This document shows positions 26,187-34,592 of a stretch of DNA of 64,000 bases, piece after piece. The notes beneath the pieces were generated by a model, which worked only from the letters and a program-made list of their open reading frames with translations, did not search any database and was not told the DNA's origin. Each line of letters opens with the position of its first letter. Position 1 is the stretch's first letter. The position numbers were made by a program, and so were the translations under genes. Origin of the DNA: QWQI01 sp964608915 (GTDB lineage Bacteria > Planctomycetota > Planctomycetia > Isosphaerales > Isosphaeraceae); NCBI GenBank assembly GCA_964608915.1, contig CAZSQA010000002.1, positions 62,001 to 126,000 on the forward strand. Direction: 5' to 3'.

Positions 26187-26834
26187 TCAGATTCCCGGAT
26201 CGTTCCGGCCGACACGGGCCTTCAGATAGCACCGGGTCGTTTGGGCTTCGACTTCCGGGGCATAGGGCGAACGAGTTTCGCATTCGACGATTTCGAATCC
26301 ATCATCGACCAATCGCGCCTGAATGCGATCCGGGGAATGAAAGTGAAAGTCGAGCGATGTCTTCGTTCCCCAGAGTTCCTCGACATGAATGGCGTGATCA
26401 CCCGTATGAAACGAAATCGCCGCCAGACCGCCGGGCATCAGCAGACGTTTCATTTCGGCCAAAGCGGCCGGAATCTCGTCGATCGTCAGATGGATGATCG
26501 AATAGAACGCCACGATCCCCGCGAGGGAAGCGTCGGGAAGCCCCGTCGACCGCATATCGGCGATATGAAATTGCATGCCGGGGTTGCGAGCGTTCGCCTC
26601 ACGAATCATGCCTGGCGAGATATCGATACCGATCGCCGGGCGACCGAGGTCAGCGACGAAACGAGCGATCTGCCCCGGCCCGCAGCCCAGATCGAGGATC
26701 TTGCCTGCCGGGGCTTCGGTTGCGAAACGCCTGAGAAAATCCCGATCGAACGGTTTGCCGTCGAGTTCATGCCAGAGCCGATCGGCATATGCCGAAGCGA
26801 GGGCGTCGTATCCGGCGGCGAAATCGATCGGCAT
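26187..26834 (-). CDS. Class I SAM-dependent methyltransferase
   Basis: The protein has 215 residues. Motif I is ILDLGCGPGQIARFV, post-I is GIDISPGMI, and motif II is GIVAFYSIIH. The C-terminal GNLRTRG-independent half carries a GTKTSLDFHFHSP segment typical of small-molecule methyltransferases. GAGG lies 7 nt upstream of the start. There are no cues to substrate. Confidence 0.88.
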   Translation of the reverse strand: MPIDFAAGYDALASAYADRLWHELDGKPFDRDFLRRFATEAPAGKILDLGCGPGQIARFVADLGRPAIGIDISPGMIREANARNPGMQFHIADMRSTGLPDASLAGIVAFYSIIHLTIDEIPAALAEMKRLLMPGGLAAISFHTGDHAIHVEELWGTKTSLDFHFHSPDRIQARLVDDGFEIVECETRSPYAPEVEAQTTRCYLKARVGRNDPGI

Positions 26835-27009
26835 CGGCGACCTCAGGTTTGTTTGGGGAGCAGGCAGTGCATTCGAGGCGGACGGTTCCGAACGATCCGC
26901 ACGGAATGAGACAAAAATCGATTATAAGGCCGGATCAAGCCGGTATCGAGTTTCCGGTCGAAGAACGGATCGATTCCGTGCCTGGGAGCATTCGCGGAAG
27001 ATCGGAAGG

Positions 27010-27468
27010 TCAGTCGAAACCGGATCCTTCCGGCCGCAAGATCGACACCGGGGCGACCGGGCCGCCCTGCTCGAGATATTCGAAAACGTCGATGACGTCA
27101 TCGCCCCGCAGGAACAGCCCGCGGACTTCGTCGAGCGTGAACCAGCGTGCGCCGAGGGATTCCTTGTCGGCCCAGGCTTTCGGGGTCGGGTCGGCGGCCG
27201 GTTCGGCCGTGAACAGGAACCGGATACGGTTACCGCGATGGGGTTGCGAATGTTCGACGCGCAGGAGGCCCGTGATACGAACCTTCACGCCCGACTCTTC
27301 GAACGTCTCGCGCTGGGCGGCTTCCACATAGCTTTCGCCCGGCTCGACGCGGCCCGCTGGGAAATACCACGCCTGCCCATGCTTGCGTTCCTGGATGAGC
27401 AGGAATCGGCCCTGGTGCCTGACCGCCACGACCACGAAAAACCAGCTCGGGATCGGATCCTTGCTCAT
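27010..27468 (-). CDS. NUDIX hydrolase
   Basis: The protein has 152 residues. The Nudix box is complete: GRVEPGESYVEAAQRETFEESGV (G-x5-E-x7-RE-x2-EE-x-G). The protein should cleave a nucleoside diphosphate linked to X, perhaps damaged or dinucleotide substrates. The open frame reaches 27546, but the domain starts at the ATG at 27468 with GGGAACG upstream. Confidence 0.9.
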   Translation of the reverse strand: MSKDPIPSWFFVVVAVRHQGRFLLIQERKHGQAWYFPAGRVEPGESYVEAAQRETFEESGVKVRITGLLRVEHSQPHRGNRIRFLFTAEPAADPTPKAWADKESLGARWFTLDEVRGLFLRGDDVIDVFEYLEQGGPVAPVSILRPEGSGFD

Positions 27469-27657
27469 CTTCGTTCCCGCACGTGGATTCGAATCCGCCG
27501 GCGACGGTTTCCGCACGTCGCAATCGACGGATTCTCTTGCGAGCATGGGTCAGCAGGTATGCATCGCCACGATCATCGCATGATTTCGAACGATTCTAAT
27601 GCAACTGGCCGCATGGATACCAGAGAAGATCGAAAAGCGACGGACGAGATTTGCGAT

Positions 27658-28113
27658 TCAGGTTCGCTGACTCAGCTGATTCAGGGCCTCTTCGATGAAC
27701 GACTGCCAGGTTTCGTCGGGGATCCAGATTTTGTCCATCGGCAGACGTGCGTCGGCTTCAGGTTCGTGCCGCACGAGCTTTCGATAGAGGTAAAGAAACG
27801 CGGAGACCCGCATATTCATCACGCAGTGCACCCAGATCTTTCGGCCTTCGAAGGCCTGCATCACGGCGAAGAACTGGCGGAGGCGGTCGATCGTGGGGGC
27901 TTTCCAGATCACGGGAATCTGGACGTAGGCGAGCCCCAGACCGGTGACGCGTTCAGCCTCGCCGGGCAAGGCGTCGGTGGAAGTCGGCAGGGCGAGATTG
28001 ATGACGGCTTCGATGCCGAGTTCAGGCAGGCGTTCGATATCGGCTTTCGAAAGCTGGCCTGAGGACCAGAGCCAGTCGAAGACCTGATGGGTGTTGATGG
28101 CATCCATTTTCAT
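27658..28113 (-). CDS. Dual-specificity phosphatase-like protein (Cx5R type)
   Basis: The protein has 151 residues. The sequence LSKADIERLPELGIEAVINL with the P-loop VHCVMNMRVSAF (Cys-x5-Arg) and a preceding EAERV...GLAYVQIPV segment match the beta-lactamase-hydrolase-like/tyrosine phosphatase family. The general acid Asp is not obvious. An internal ATG at 28107 is an equally good start. It is probably a cytoplasmic phosphatase acting on protein or small molecules. Confidence 0.82.
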   Translation of the reverse strand: MKMDAINTHQVFDWLWSSGQLSKADIERLPELGIEAVINLALPTSTDALPGEAERVTGLGLAYVQIPVIWKAPTIDRLRQFFAVMQAFEGRKIWVHCVMNMRVSAFLYLYRKLVRHEPEADARLPMDKIWIPDETWQSFIEEALNQLSQRT

Positions 28114-28219
28114 TCGGATTCACGACTCGTATGGAGAGAAACGACGGAATTGCGCGACCCGGCGTGAACTTCGTCGTCCTGGACCTGATGAAGATCGATG
28201 ATCATACAATATGCCGATC

Positions 28220-28855
28220 TCATTCGGAATTCTGATGATCGAACGAAGTGATGTCGCTGTCCCCTTCTGTGCCTGGATATTTGACGAATCGACGAAGAAG
28301 TTCCGCATCCAGAAAAGGCCTGATCGTTTCGGACACCCGGTCCTTCGGAATGACGAACGCGTAGTTCATCGCATGATTCGCGAAGTACGCAGCCATTGTC
28401 ATCAATTCTCTCGGTTCGATCCGATCAGCAGTTTCCGGCGGATAGAGAAGTGTTCTGAGTTCGTCTCGCGGGATCGCATGATAGGCTTCGAGAACGTCAG
28501 CGATCTCGTCTTCGTTTTCGGCATAATCGATGCGGAATGCAGCGGCTTCGGAATACCAGTCATACCGATGCAACCAGATGTCCGACGCCTTTCCCTCAAC
28601 CCTCAATTCGCCAAGTTCGACACTTCCCTGACTGTATTTCTGGGGCAGCAGTTTCCAGATCCTGCGGCAACTTGCGAGGTAATATCGATGCAGGTCCGTG
28701 ATCAGTTTTCGATGCGGGCTCCCAGCCTCATTTTCCTGGCCGGCATTCACCTTGACGGAAAGGACGTGCCCTTCGTCGGCGGGATTCTCAAGGCTCCAGA
28801 GATAGAGAATCATTTCGGCTGCATTGGTGCAACGATTCCATTCCGATTCGTTCAT
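28220..28855 (-). CDS. Gemmata-type MNESEW family protein, unknown function
   Basis: The protein has 211 residues and begins MNESEWNRCTNAAEMILYLW. It then shows a long helix with RRIWKLL, matching the planctomycete family that usually opens MTEAEWLACTDPxPML followed by CCRRIWHLL. No catalytic motif or membrane segment is seen. These proteins are abundant paralogs in Gemmataceae with no known function. Here the RRIW box is kept while the CC pair before it is S-C. Confidence 0.7.
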   Translation of the reverse strand: MNESEWNRCTNAAEMILYLWSLENPADEGHVLSVKVNAGQENEAGSPHRKLITDLHRYYLASCRRIWKLLPQKYSQGSVELGELRVEGKASDIWLHRYDWYSEAAAFRIDYAENEDEIADVLEAYHAIPRDELRTLLYPPETADRIEPRELMTMAAYFANHAMNYAFVIPKDRVSETIRPFLDAELLRRFVKYPGTEGDSDITSFDHQNSE

Positions 28856-28900
28856 GATTCGAATGGGCCCGCGGCCCATGGTGAGAGGATGAGACTGAAG

Positions 28901-29407
28901 TCATGCGAAATGAAGTTCTGAGCGTAACCAATGCCAGAGCTTCGAAAAAGCTCTCCGGATCATCGATCGACCACGCAAACGGGGATCCTCGGCACGAACC
29001 CAACCCATTCCGCCACATCCGCAAATGACGGCATGGACATGCCTTTCAGCGATGCCTTTCACTTTTCCCGTTCCATCGCACAAGCCGCAAACCAAGGCAT
29101 CATCGGGCCTTTGAGGAATCATCGATTCGAGCTGAGGAAATTTGAGGAAAGCCTGGTAATACACCATTTCGCAAACGCGCTGCTCCAACTCGACCCGCAG
29201 GGAATCCGGCTCATCCCACAGGAATGAGACGACCTCGCCGTTCGAACGAATCGCGTAGCATCCTCCCATATCATTGACTGCAGGGAGTAAGCGTTTCGAA
29301 GCGGCGATCCGGATCAGATCGACATCGCCGATCGTCGTTCGGGAATTCGGGCCAGCGGCGACGAATGCCGCAATGGCATTGACGATCGCGGGTATTTCGT
29401 CGGGCAT
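28901..29407 (-). CDS. Unknown protein with DnaJ-type zinc-binding motif
   Basis: The protein has 168 residues. Near residue 108 it contains CGLCDGTGKV, the CxxCxGxG motif of DnaJ zinc fingers, and about 17 residues later CGCGGMGWV, giving four cysteines for one zinc. The N-terminal two thirds are a small alpha/beta domain with GGCYAIRSNGEVVSFLWDEP, which resembles SMI1/KNR4-like folds used by immunity proteins. The combination is unusual; function unknown. Confidence 0.65.
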   Translation of the reverse strand: MPDEIPAIVNAIAAFVAAGPNSRTTIGDVDLIRIAASKRLLPAVNDMGGCYAIRSNGEVVSFLWDEPDSLRVELEQRVCEMVYYQAFLKFPQLESMIPQRPDDALVCGLCDGTGKVKGIAERHVHAVICGCGGMGWVRAEDPRLRGRSMIRRAFSKLWHWLRSELHFA

Positions 29408-29620
29408 GTTCAGGCCACGATACGTGGCAGGTTATCTGGAACAGGGCGATTTTCGATACTCACGTTACGAAACCATCGTACCAGATCCGTCCGGAAAATC
29501 GACAGAAAACTGGATAAGCGATCGTCGTTCGATCGACGTCCGAATTTCCAGCCCATGGACGGCGACCTGCGACTCAAGCGGACACGATCGTAATGAGGAT
29601 TCTTGCCTCAGATTATCGGA

Positions 29621-30316
29621 TCATTCCGAATCGGCCGCCCACGACTCCGTCCGCCCAAGCAGCCAGCGGCGCAGGGCGTTCAGGTCGTCGGGTTTCAATG
29701 TCTTCCCGAAGGCCGGCATGCGGCCGCGGCCTTTTTCGACGAGATCGACAAACTGGTCGGGCCGAGTCAGCGAAGGGCGGCCGGTCAGTCGTGGGCCGAT
29801 TTCGTTGCCGATGCCGTCCGGGCCGTGACAATTGGCACACTGGCGGGCGTATAGTTCGGCCGTCACGGGCGATTTGAGTTCGGATGGCGAAACGCCCGCC
29901 TGGTCGGACTGATGCGATTCCTTGAGAGCAAGTTCCGGGTCGACACGCGGCAGTTCGGCAGATCGTTCGGGCCGGAATTTCTTTTGCAGGTGTTCAGCCA
30001 TGATCTCTTCGTAGTCTTTCGGCAAGGTCGCGCCCCAGCCGATCATCTTGGTGATCTCGGCCTTCCACTGCGGAAGGGTCAGCTGCTGCTGCTCGATCAT
30101 TTCCATGCTGTGGCAGACGTTGCAATGCAGAGTGATGCGCTGATCGAGAAACCGGACGAGTTCGTTCGGGTCAAGTTCTCGCACTTCGGCCAACGAAGGG
30201 CTCGGCGGATCGACGAATTTCGGCGGCTCCTGGGCGGAGAGCATCAGGGCCAGCCCGGAAATGCCAGCGAGCGGAAAGGCGGCGAGGATTGCGATGAATT
30301 TCGATTTCATTTTCAT
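29621..30316 (-). CDS. Diheme cytochrome c, probable electron acceptor of the adjacent molybdoenzyme
   Basis: The protein has 231 residues with a signal peptide (FIAILAAFPLAGISGLALML). There are two haem-binding sites, CNVCH near residue 65 and CANCH near 160, the latter in a typical class I domain (YARQCANCHGPDGIGNEIGP, with RGRMPAFG carrying the axial Met). It follows the sulfite-oxidase-like gene by 63 nt on the same strand, so it most likely takes electrons from it outside the membrane. It is larger than the monohaem SorB subunit. Confidence 0.87.
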   Translation of the reverse strand: MKMKSKFIAILAAFPLAGISGLALMLSAQEPPKFVDPPSPSLAEVRELDPNELVRFLDQRITLHCNVCHSMEMIEQQQLTLPQWKAEITKMIGWGATLPKDYEEIMAEHLQKKFRPERSAELPRVDPELALKESHQSDQAGVSPSELKSPVTAELYARQCANCHGPDGIGNEIGPRLTGRPSLTRPDQFVDLVEKGRGRMPAFGKTLKPDDLNALRRWLLGRTESWAADSE

Positions 30317-30379
30317 TGCGGGCGTTCCGTACGTAGCGGCCGGGTTGATCGATGCGATTGCGAAGGGCGGTCGCGGAAT

Positions 30380-31558
30380 TCAGGAGATCCGGACCGGCAC
30401 GCCGTCGATGGCGTTGAAGAGATAGCCGCTCTTGTTCCAGAACGGTTCGCCGGGCTGCGTATTGCCGTTCGAATCGGTCGCGCGGGTTTCGATCACGAGC
30501 TTCTCGCCGGCGGCGGCTTCGAAATTCCATTTCCAGCGCACCCATGCGCCAGGTGTGCGCGATTTCGAAACGATTTCGGCCGCAGACCATGGATCGGTCG
30601 GGCGCGAGCGGATTTCGACCTTGTCGATGATGCCGGGGCCCGTCCACGCCTGGCCGCGCACTTCGTGTCGGCCGGGCGGGAGTGTCTGCCCGGGCAGGTG
30701 CGAAGTCACGAGCGATTTGACGTTCAGTGTTTTCACGCTCGTCAGTTGGTCGGGTTTGGGCGTGTCGGCCGGGGTGATGGGGACGGTGTTGATCTTGTAA
30801 GCGGTTTTCTGGAAGAAGGCGGGCGATTCGTCGGCGCTGGCCGTGATGCGGACGACCCATTTGATCCAGTGATTGGCCGTCCACGTGGGCACGACGAGCC
30901 GCAGCGGGCCGCCGTGCAGGAGTGGCAGTGGTTCGCCGTTCATGCGGTCGGCGAGGAGGACGTCGTCCTGCATCAGGCGATCGAGCGGCAGGCTGCGGGT
31001 ATAAGGCGGCGTTTTGGGCGAGGGCGTCACGTCAGCGGTTTCGAAGATCAGGTGCCTGGCGGCGGGGTCCAGGCCGATGGCCCGGATCAGGTCGGCGAAG
31101 CGGATGCCGGACCAGAGCGCCTGGCCGACGGCACCACGTTCCCACATCAGCCCGGGGACTTTGGGTGTGAACAAGGCGCGGCCGTTGCCGGCGCACATGG
31201 CCACAGCGGGCAATTCATGGCGCGTGTGGGCGGCGATGATCTCGGCCAGGGGCAGCGTGCGGGGTTTGGTGAAGGCGCCGTCGAAGGCGATCTTCCAGCC
31301 ATCAGGCCGCACGGCCGGTTCGCCGAAGTGGTTGCGGACGAAGAACCAGTCGTTGGGCGTGAATTCGGAGTCAAGCTTGTCGACGGGCGTTTCCAGGTCG
31401 AGCGGGCGGCGAGAGCGGACGATCAGGCCCGGTTTCGTCGCGATCGAGGGCGCGGCCTCTTGCGGCATAGGCCGGGCAAAGCTGGACGAGGGAACCATCA
31501 GCCCGGCGGAGGTCAGCGAGACCGACCGGATGAGGAATCGGCGACGATCTTCGGACAT
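30380..31558 (-). CDS. Tat-exported molybdopterin oxidoreductase, sulfite-oxidase family (SorA-like)
   Basis: The protein has 392 residues with a twin-arginine leader (SEDRRRFLIRSVSLTSAG). The molybdenum-ligating cysteine is in AVAMCAGNGR, and the pterin-binding LRLVVPTWTANHWIKWV and the C-terminal dimerisation domain (RHEVRGQAWTG, WVRWKWNFEA) are both present. It should oxidise sulfite, or a related S- or C-compound, using the next-door diheme cytochrome. The ATG at 31558 is chosen because the Tat signal begins there. It lies downstream of the histidine kinase and may be its target. Confidence 0.88.
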   Translation of the reverse strand: MSEDRRRFLIRSVSLTSAGLMVPSSSFARPMPQEAAPSIATKPGLIVRSRRPLDLETPVDKLDSEFTPNDWFFVRNHFGEPAVRPDGWKIAFDGAFTKPRTLPLAEIIAAHTRHELPAVAMCAGNGRALFTPKVPGLMWERGAVGQALWSGIRFADLIRAIGLDPAARHLIFETADVTPSPKTPPYTRSLPLDRLMQDDVLLADRMNGEPLPLLHGGPLRLVVPTWTANHWIKWVVRITASADESPAFFQKTAYKINTVPITPADTPKPDQLTSVKTLNVKSLVTSHLPGQTLPPGRHEVRGQAWTGPGIIDKVEIRSRPTDPWSAAEIVSKSRTPGAWVRWKWNFEAAAGEKLVIETRATDSNGNTQPGEPFWNKSGYLFNAIDGVPVRIS

Positions 31559-31686
31559 GTGCGGATTTCCGGAGTGGCTGAAGGGCGAGATTTCCACGCG
31601 GCCATGTTCGGCCATGGAAGTATTTTACGAAATTCGGCGGGCGATGCATGCCGCATGCGGCGAATTCCGGGTGCGCCGTCAGGAAT

Positions 31687-33549
31687 TCAGGCGGTGATCG
31701 AAAGCGCCACGGGTCGCAATGGCGGCGCGGGCACGATCACTTCGAACACGGTGCCTTGCCCCGGCTGGGAACGGAAGCGAATCTTGCCGTTCATCTGGGC
31801 CACGATACGGGCGACCCGGGGCAGGCCCAGGCCAAGCCCGCGGCCGGCTCGGCGGCCGCAGTAGAAGGGGTCGAACAGGTGGTGGGCTTCGTTGGAATCG
31901 AAGCCCCGGCCTTGATCCTCGACGTGCAGGGCCAGCCCGTGGGTGTCGTGATTGAGGGTGACGATGACGGTGCCCCCTTCGGGCGAGGCCTCGATCGCGT
32001 TGCGTACGAGCGCCGTGGCCAAATGCCGATAGGAATCGGGGTCAAGCCGGTCGAGATCGAGCGTGGCGAGTTCCGGCGCGATCCGAAGCTGGATCTGCAG
32101 ATTTTTACGAACCGAGTCGGGCTTGAATTCGCGCACGATACCTCGGAGTGTCTCGGCGGGCCGGAATAGTCGTGGCCGAGGATCACCGGGCCGGGCGATG
32201 AAGATCAGGTCGCGCAACATGCGGTGTGCACGCAGGGTTTGATCGACGATGGCCTTGAGCGAAGAACGGGTCTGGTCGTCGGTGGCACGTGACAGAAGCA
32301 GTTGGGCCCGGCCCTGAATGACGGCCAGGGGGTTGTTGAGTTCATGGCCGGCACCGGCGGCGAATTCGGCAAGCGATTCGAAGCGGCTCGCCTGGGCCTG
32401 AAGTTCGGAATCGGCGCTACGGCGGCCGACTTCTTCTGCCCAGTCTTCCCACTGGCGAAACCGGTCCCAGATTGAGTTTCGGAACCGCTGCCAGCGGGAT
32501 TCGATGTGCGACAACGGTTCTGCCGCCGCTTCCGACACGGAGGCTGTGGCAACGGGGAAATCGGCACGCATGTTTCGGAGAGATTCGCCCTCGGCAGCCG
32601 TTTCGAAGGCGATGCCGGGCGCAGCCGGACCGACGAAACGGCGGAGATCGTCGTCGATCGCGCGGAGCAGGTTCGTGGCTGCACGGGTGTGTGCGAGCGA
32701 TTCATCGGCCCGGTGCGTCTGGCGGATCAGGGCGAGGCTGCGGCGCACGAGCGGCGCGTCGTCGGGCGCTTCGAGCCGGAATCTTACGAGAACCGTTTTG
32801 ACCATCGCTTCGGTGAGAGCGACGCGTGGATCGTTCGAGGCGTTATCGAGCGTGGCCGACGACCCCAGAGCATAGCGTGTGGCCGACGCGATAGCATGGC
32901 CCTGGCGGACGAGATCCGCGAGCGGCGTTCCCGCGGCCGGTGCGATCGGCGGTTTCGGCACGTGGTTCGGGTCGGCCTTGATCAGCCAGAGGGTGCGGGC
33001 GACCTGTTCGAGTCCCATACGGCCGAGGATCCAGTGCGACCAGACATCGGCGGAAACGCCGAGCGATTCGCTCTCGATGCGACGTTTTTCGGCATTTTCC
33101 GGCGTTTCGAGCCAGGCCCGGAAGCGGTCAGGGTATCGACCTGCGATCGTCCAGAGCGGGCCCTGGAGCATGATGGACCAGTCCATGCCCTTCCACGGCA
33201 AATTCAGGCCGGATTCGTCGATCACGCGGTCGATCGCGCAGCCGAGGGCGATGCCAGAAGACCAGAGCATCCGGACGGCTTCGAAATGTGCCGGTTCCGT
33301 GAAGCTCCAGACGCTTTCCGGTGGATCCATGGGGTTGCCTAGACCCCAGACGCGGCGGGCCGCGAACCCAGGGTCCCAGACGACCGATCGGTCCGTCGCG
33401 GAACGGTTCGGGCCTGGTGCCGTATCCGCGCAGGAATCGGCCCAGTGGCCCACGGTCGTCCACGCCCAGGGCAGCGGGGCGGGTTCCGCGGGCGCGGTCA
33501 ATGCCAGTCCATGGCTCGCCGAGAGATTCGACACGACCGCCGACTCCAT
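31687..33549 (-). CDS. Histidine kinase with N-terminal HDOD-like domain
   Basis: The protein has 620 residues without membrane segments. The N-terminal about 230 residues follow the HDOD pattern (MLWSSGIALGCAIDRV, MLQGPLWTIAGRYPDRFRAWL, ESESLGVSADVWSHWILGRMGL) but lack the HD metal dyad. A central helical linker leads to a dimerisation box with the phospho-histidine in GAGHELNNPL and an ATPase domain (NAIEAS N box, EDQGRGFD, GRGLGLGLP). It is cotranscribed downstream of an excisionase-HTH response regulator, its probable partner. An upstream ATG at 33606 lies inside a perfect inverted repeat and is rejected. Confidence 0.85.
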   Translation of the reverse strand: MESAVVSNLSASHGLALTAPAEPAPLPWAWTTVGHWADSCADTAPGPNRSATDRSVVWDPGFAARRVWGLGNPMDPPESVWSFTEPAHFEAVRMLWSSGIALGCAIDRVIDESGLNLPWKGMDWSIMLQGPLWTIAGRYPDRFRAWLETPENAEKRRIESESLGVSADVWSHWILGRMGLEQVARTLWLIKADPNHVPKPPIAPAAGTPLADLVRQGHAIASATRYALGSSATLDNASNDPRVALTEAMVKTVLVRFRLEAPDDAPLVRRSLALIRQTHRADESLAHTRAATNLLRAIDDDLRRFVGPAAPGIAFETAAEGESLRNMRADFPVATASVSEAAAEPLSHIESRWQRFRNSIWDRFRQWEDWAEEVGRRSADSELQAQASRFESLAEFAAGAGHELNNPLAVIQGRAQLLLSRATDDQTRSSLKAIVDQTLRAHRMLRDLIFIARPGDPRPRLFRPAETLRGIVREFKPDSVRKNLQIQLRIAPELATLDLDRLDPDSYRHLATALVRNAIEASPEGGTVIVTLNHDTHGLALHVEDQGRGFDSNEAHHLFDPFYCGRRAGRGLGLGLPRVARIVAQMNGKIRFRSQPGQGTVFEVIVPAPPLRPVALSITA

Positions 33550-33586
33550 TACTGTCGGAGGGAACGCACGCCATCCATAGCGTGCA

Positions 33587-33629
33587 CGATCGCTCCGTAT
33601 AGCCATTGTCGGATGGTACGGAGCGATCG
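33587..33629. promoter_or_regulatory. Perfect 13-bp inverted repeat between regulator and kinase genes
   Basis: CGATCGCTCCGTA (33587-33599) and TACGGAGCGATCG (33617-33629) flank a 17-nt loop that has its own CCAT/ATGG pairing. It could be an mRNA hairpin that uncouples expression of the two genes, or a dimeric operator. Confidence 0.55.
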
Positions 33630-33687
33630 CTTGACCGTCAAAATCGAACGGTCCGGCAAGCCTTGCGGATTACGCGGAGTATGGCGG

Positions 33688-34272
33688 TCAGATCGTCATC
33701 TCTTCGTAGCTCATGTCGAGAAGTTCGGCGATCTTGGTCTTGAGGGCGTCGATGTCGAGCGGTTTGTGCATGAACGAATCGGCGCCGGCGGCCGTCAGCT
33801 CGCTGATCTTGTCTTCCTCGACCATGCCGGAGATGCAGATGATCTTGATGTCGGTCAGGTTCGGGTCGCGGCGGATCGCCTCGCACACAGCCTTGCCGTT
33901 GATGTCGGGCAGCATGATGTCGAGGATGATCAGGTCCGGGTGGTATTCGTTGGCCTGCTTGCCGGCTTCGAAACCGTTATTGACCGCGCGGCATTCGAAC
34001 TTGCCGCCTTCGGTGAGCACATCGGTGAGGAGTTCGACGATGCCGGGATCGTCGTCGACGATCAGCACCCGCCGCTTGCCGCTTTCGAGTGCGTCCGTCG
34101 GAATGCCATGCTCTCGCATGAACCGGATCAGGGCCTCACGCGGAATGCGGCGAAATTTCGAACCTGGAACGCGAAACCCTCGAAGCTGCCCGGAATCGAA
34201 GCAGCGGATGATCGTCTGTTGACTGACCTTGCAGATCCTCGCCGCTTCTCCCGTCGTGAATACGGTCTTCAT
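33688..34272 (-). CDS. Response regulator with N-terminal excisionase-type HTH
   Basis: The protein has 194 residues. Residues 1-55 are a MerR/excisionase-type helix-turn-helix (FTTGEAARICKVSQQTIIRCF, with the wing RGFRVPGSKFRRIP). Residues 67-190 are a receiver with phospho-acceptor D118 (LIILDIMLP), acidic pocket VDDD and lysine in HKPLD. The DNA-binding part precedes the receiver, the reverse of OmpR/NarL regulators. The kinase gene follows 138 nt downstream, and a strong promoter lies about 165 nt upstream. Confidence 0.9.
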   Translation of the reverse strand: MKTVFTTGEAARICKVSQQTIIRCFDSGQLRGFRVPGSKFRRIPREALIRFMREHGIPTDALESGKRRVLIVDDDPGIVELLTDVLTEGGKFECRAVNNGFEAGKQANEYHPDLIILDIMLPDINGKAVCEAIRRDPNLTDIKIICISGMVEEDKISELTAAGADSFMHKPLDIDALKTKIAELLDMSYEEMTI

Positions 34273-34438
34273 GATGCCCGATGTCCCCCTCCGGTAAGGC
34301 TCGCCGGCTTGACGTTTCAGGTCTTTCTCATTTCACGACTTCCGTGAATTCGTTTCGACCTGCCCCGCTTCGCCGAACGTAGAGATCCGTTCCATTGTGT
34401 GAATCTGTATCGAATACACTGGGTTTTCTAGCTTTGCC

Positions 34439-34466
34439 ATGATAGGAAAGTTACCTAGTGTGTCAA
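34439..34466 (-). promoter_or_regulatory. Strong sigma-70-type promoter for the regulator-kinase genes
   Basis: On the minus strand TTGACA (34466-34461) and TATCAT (34444-34439) are separated by 16 nt. The match is 6/6 and 5/6. Apart from this promoter and its 160-nt leader I see no gene in 34273-34592. Confidence 0.65.
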
Positions 34467-34592
34467 CAGGAATTCTTGGAATTTGGGTCGATTGGGACAA
34501 TCTGCCCGAACGGTGTGGCAAGTGGGGTAAGCGCAACGGGACGAAAGTTCCGTAATCAGGGATGATATGGGAAGTTCGGGAACACGACGAGA

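Noticed and set aside
29912..31864. 650-residue plus-strand open frame
   Set aside because: It is antisense to the cytochrome, the molybdoenzyme and the end of the kinase, all of which have clear family motifs. The frame is open only because of high GC, and its translation is Arg/Gly/Asp-rich without motifs.
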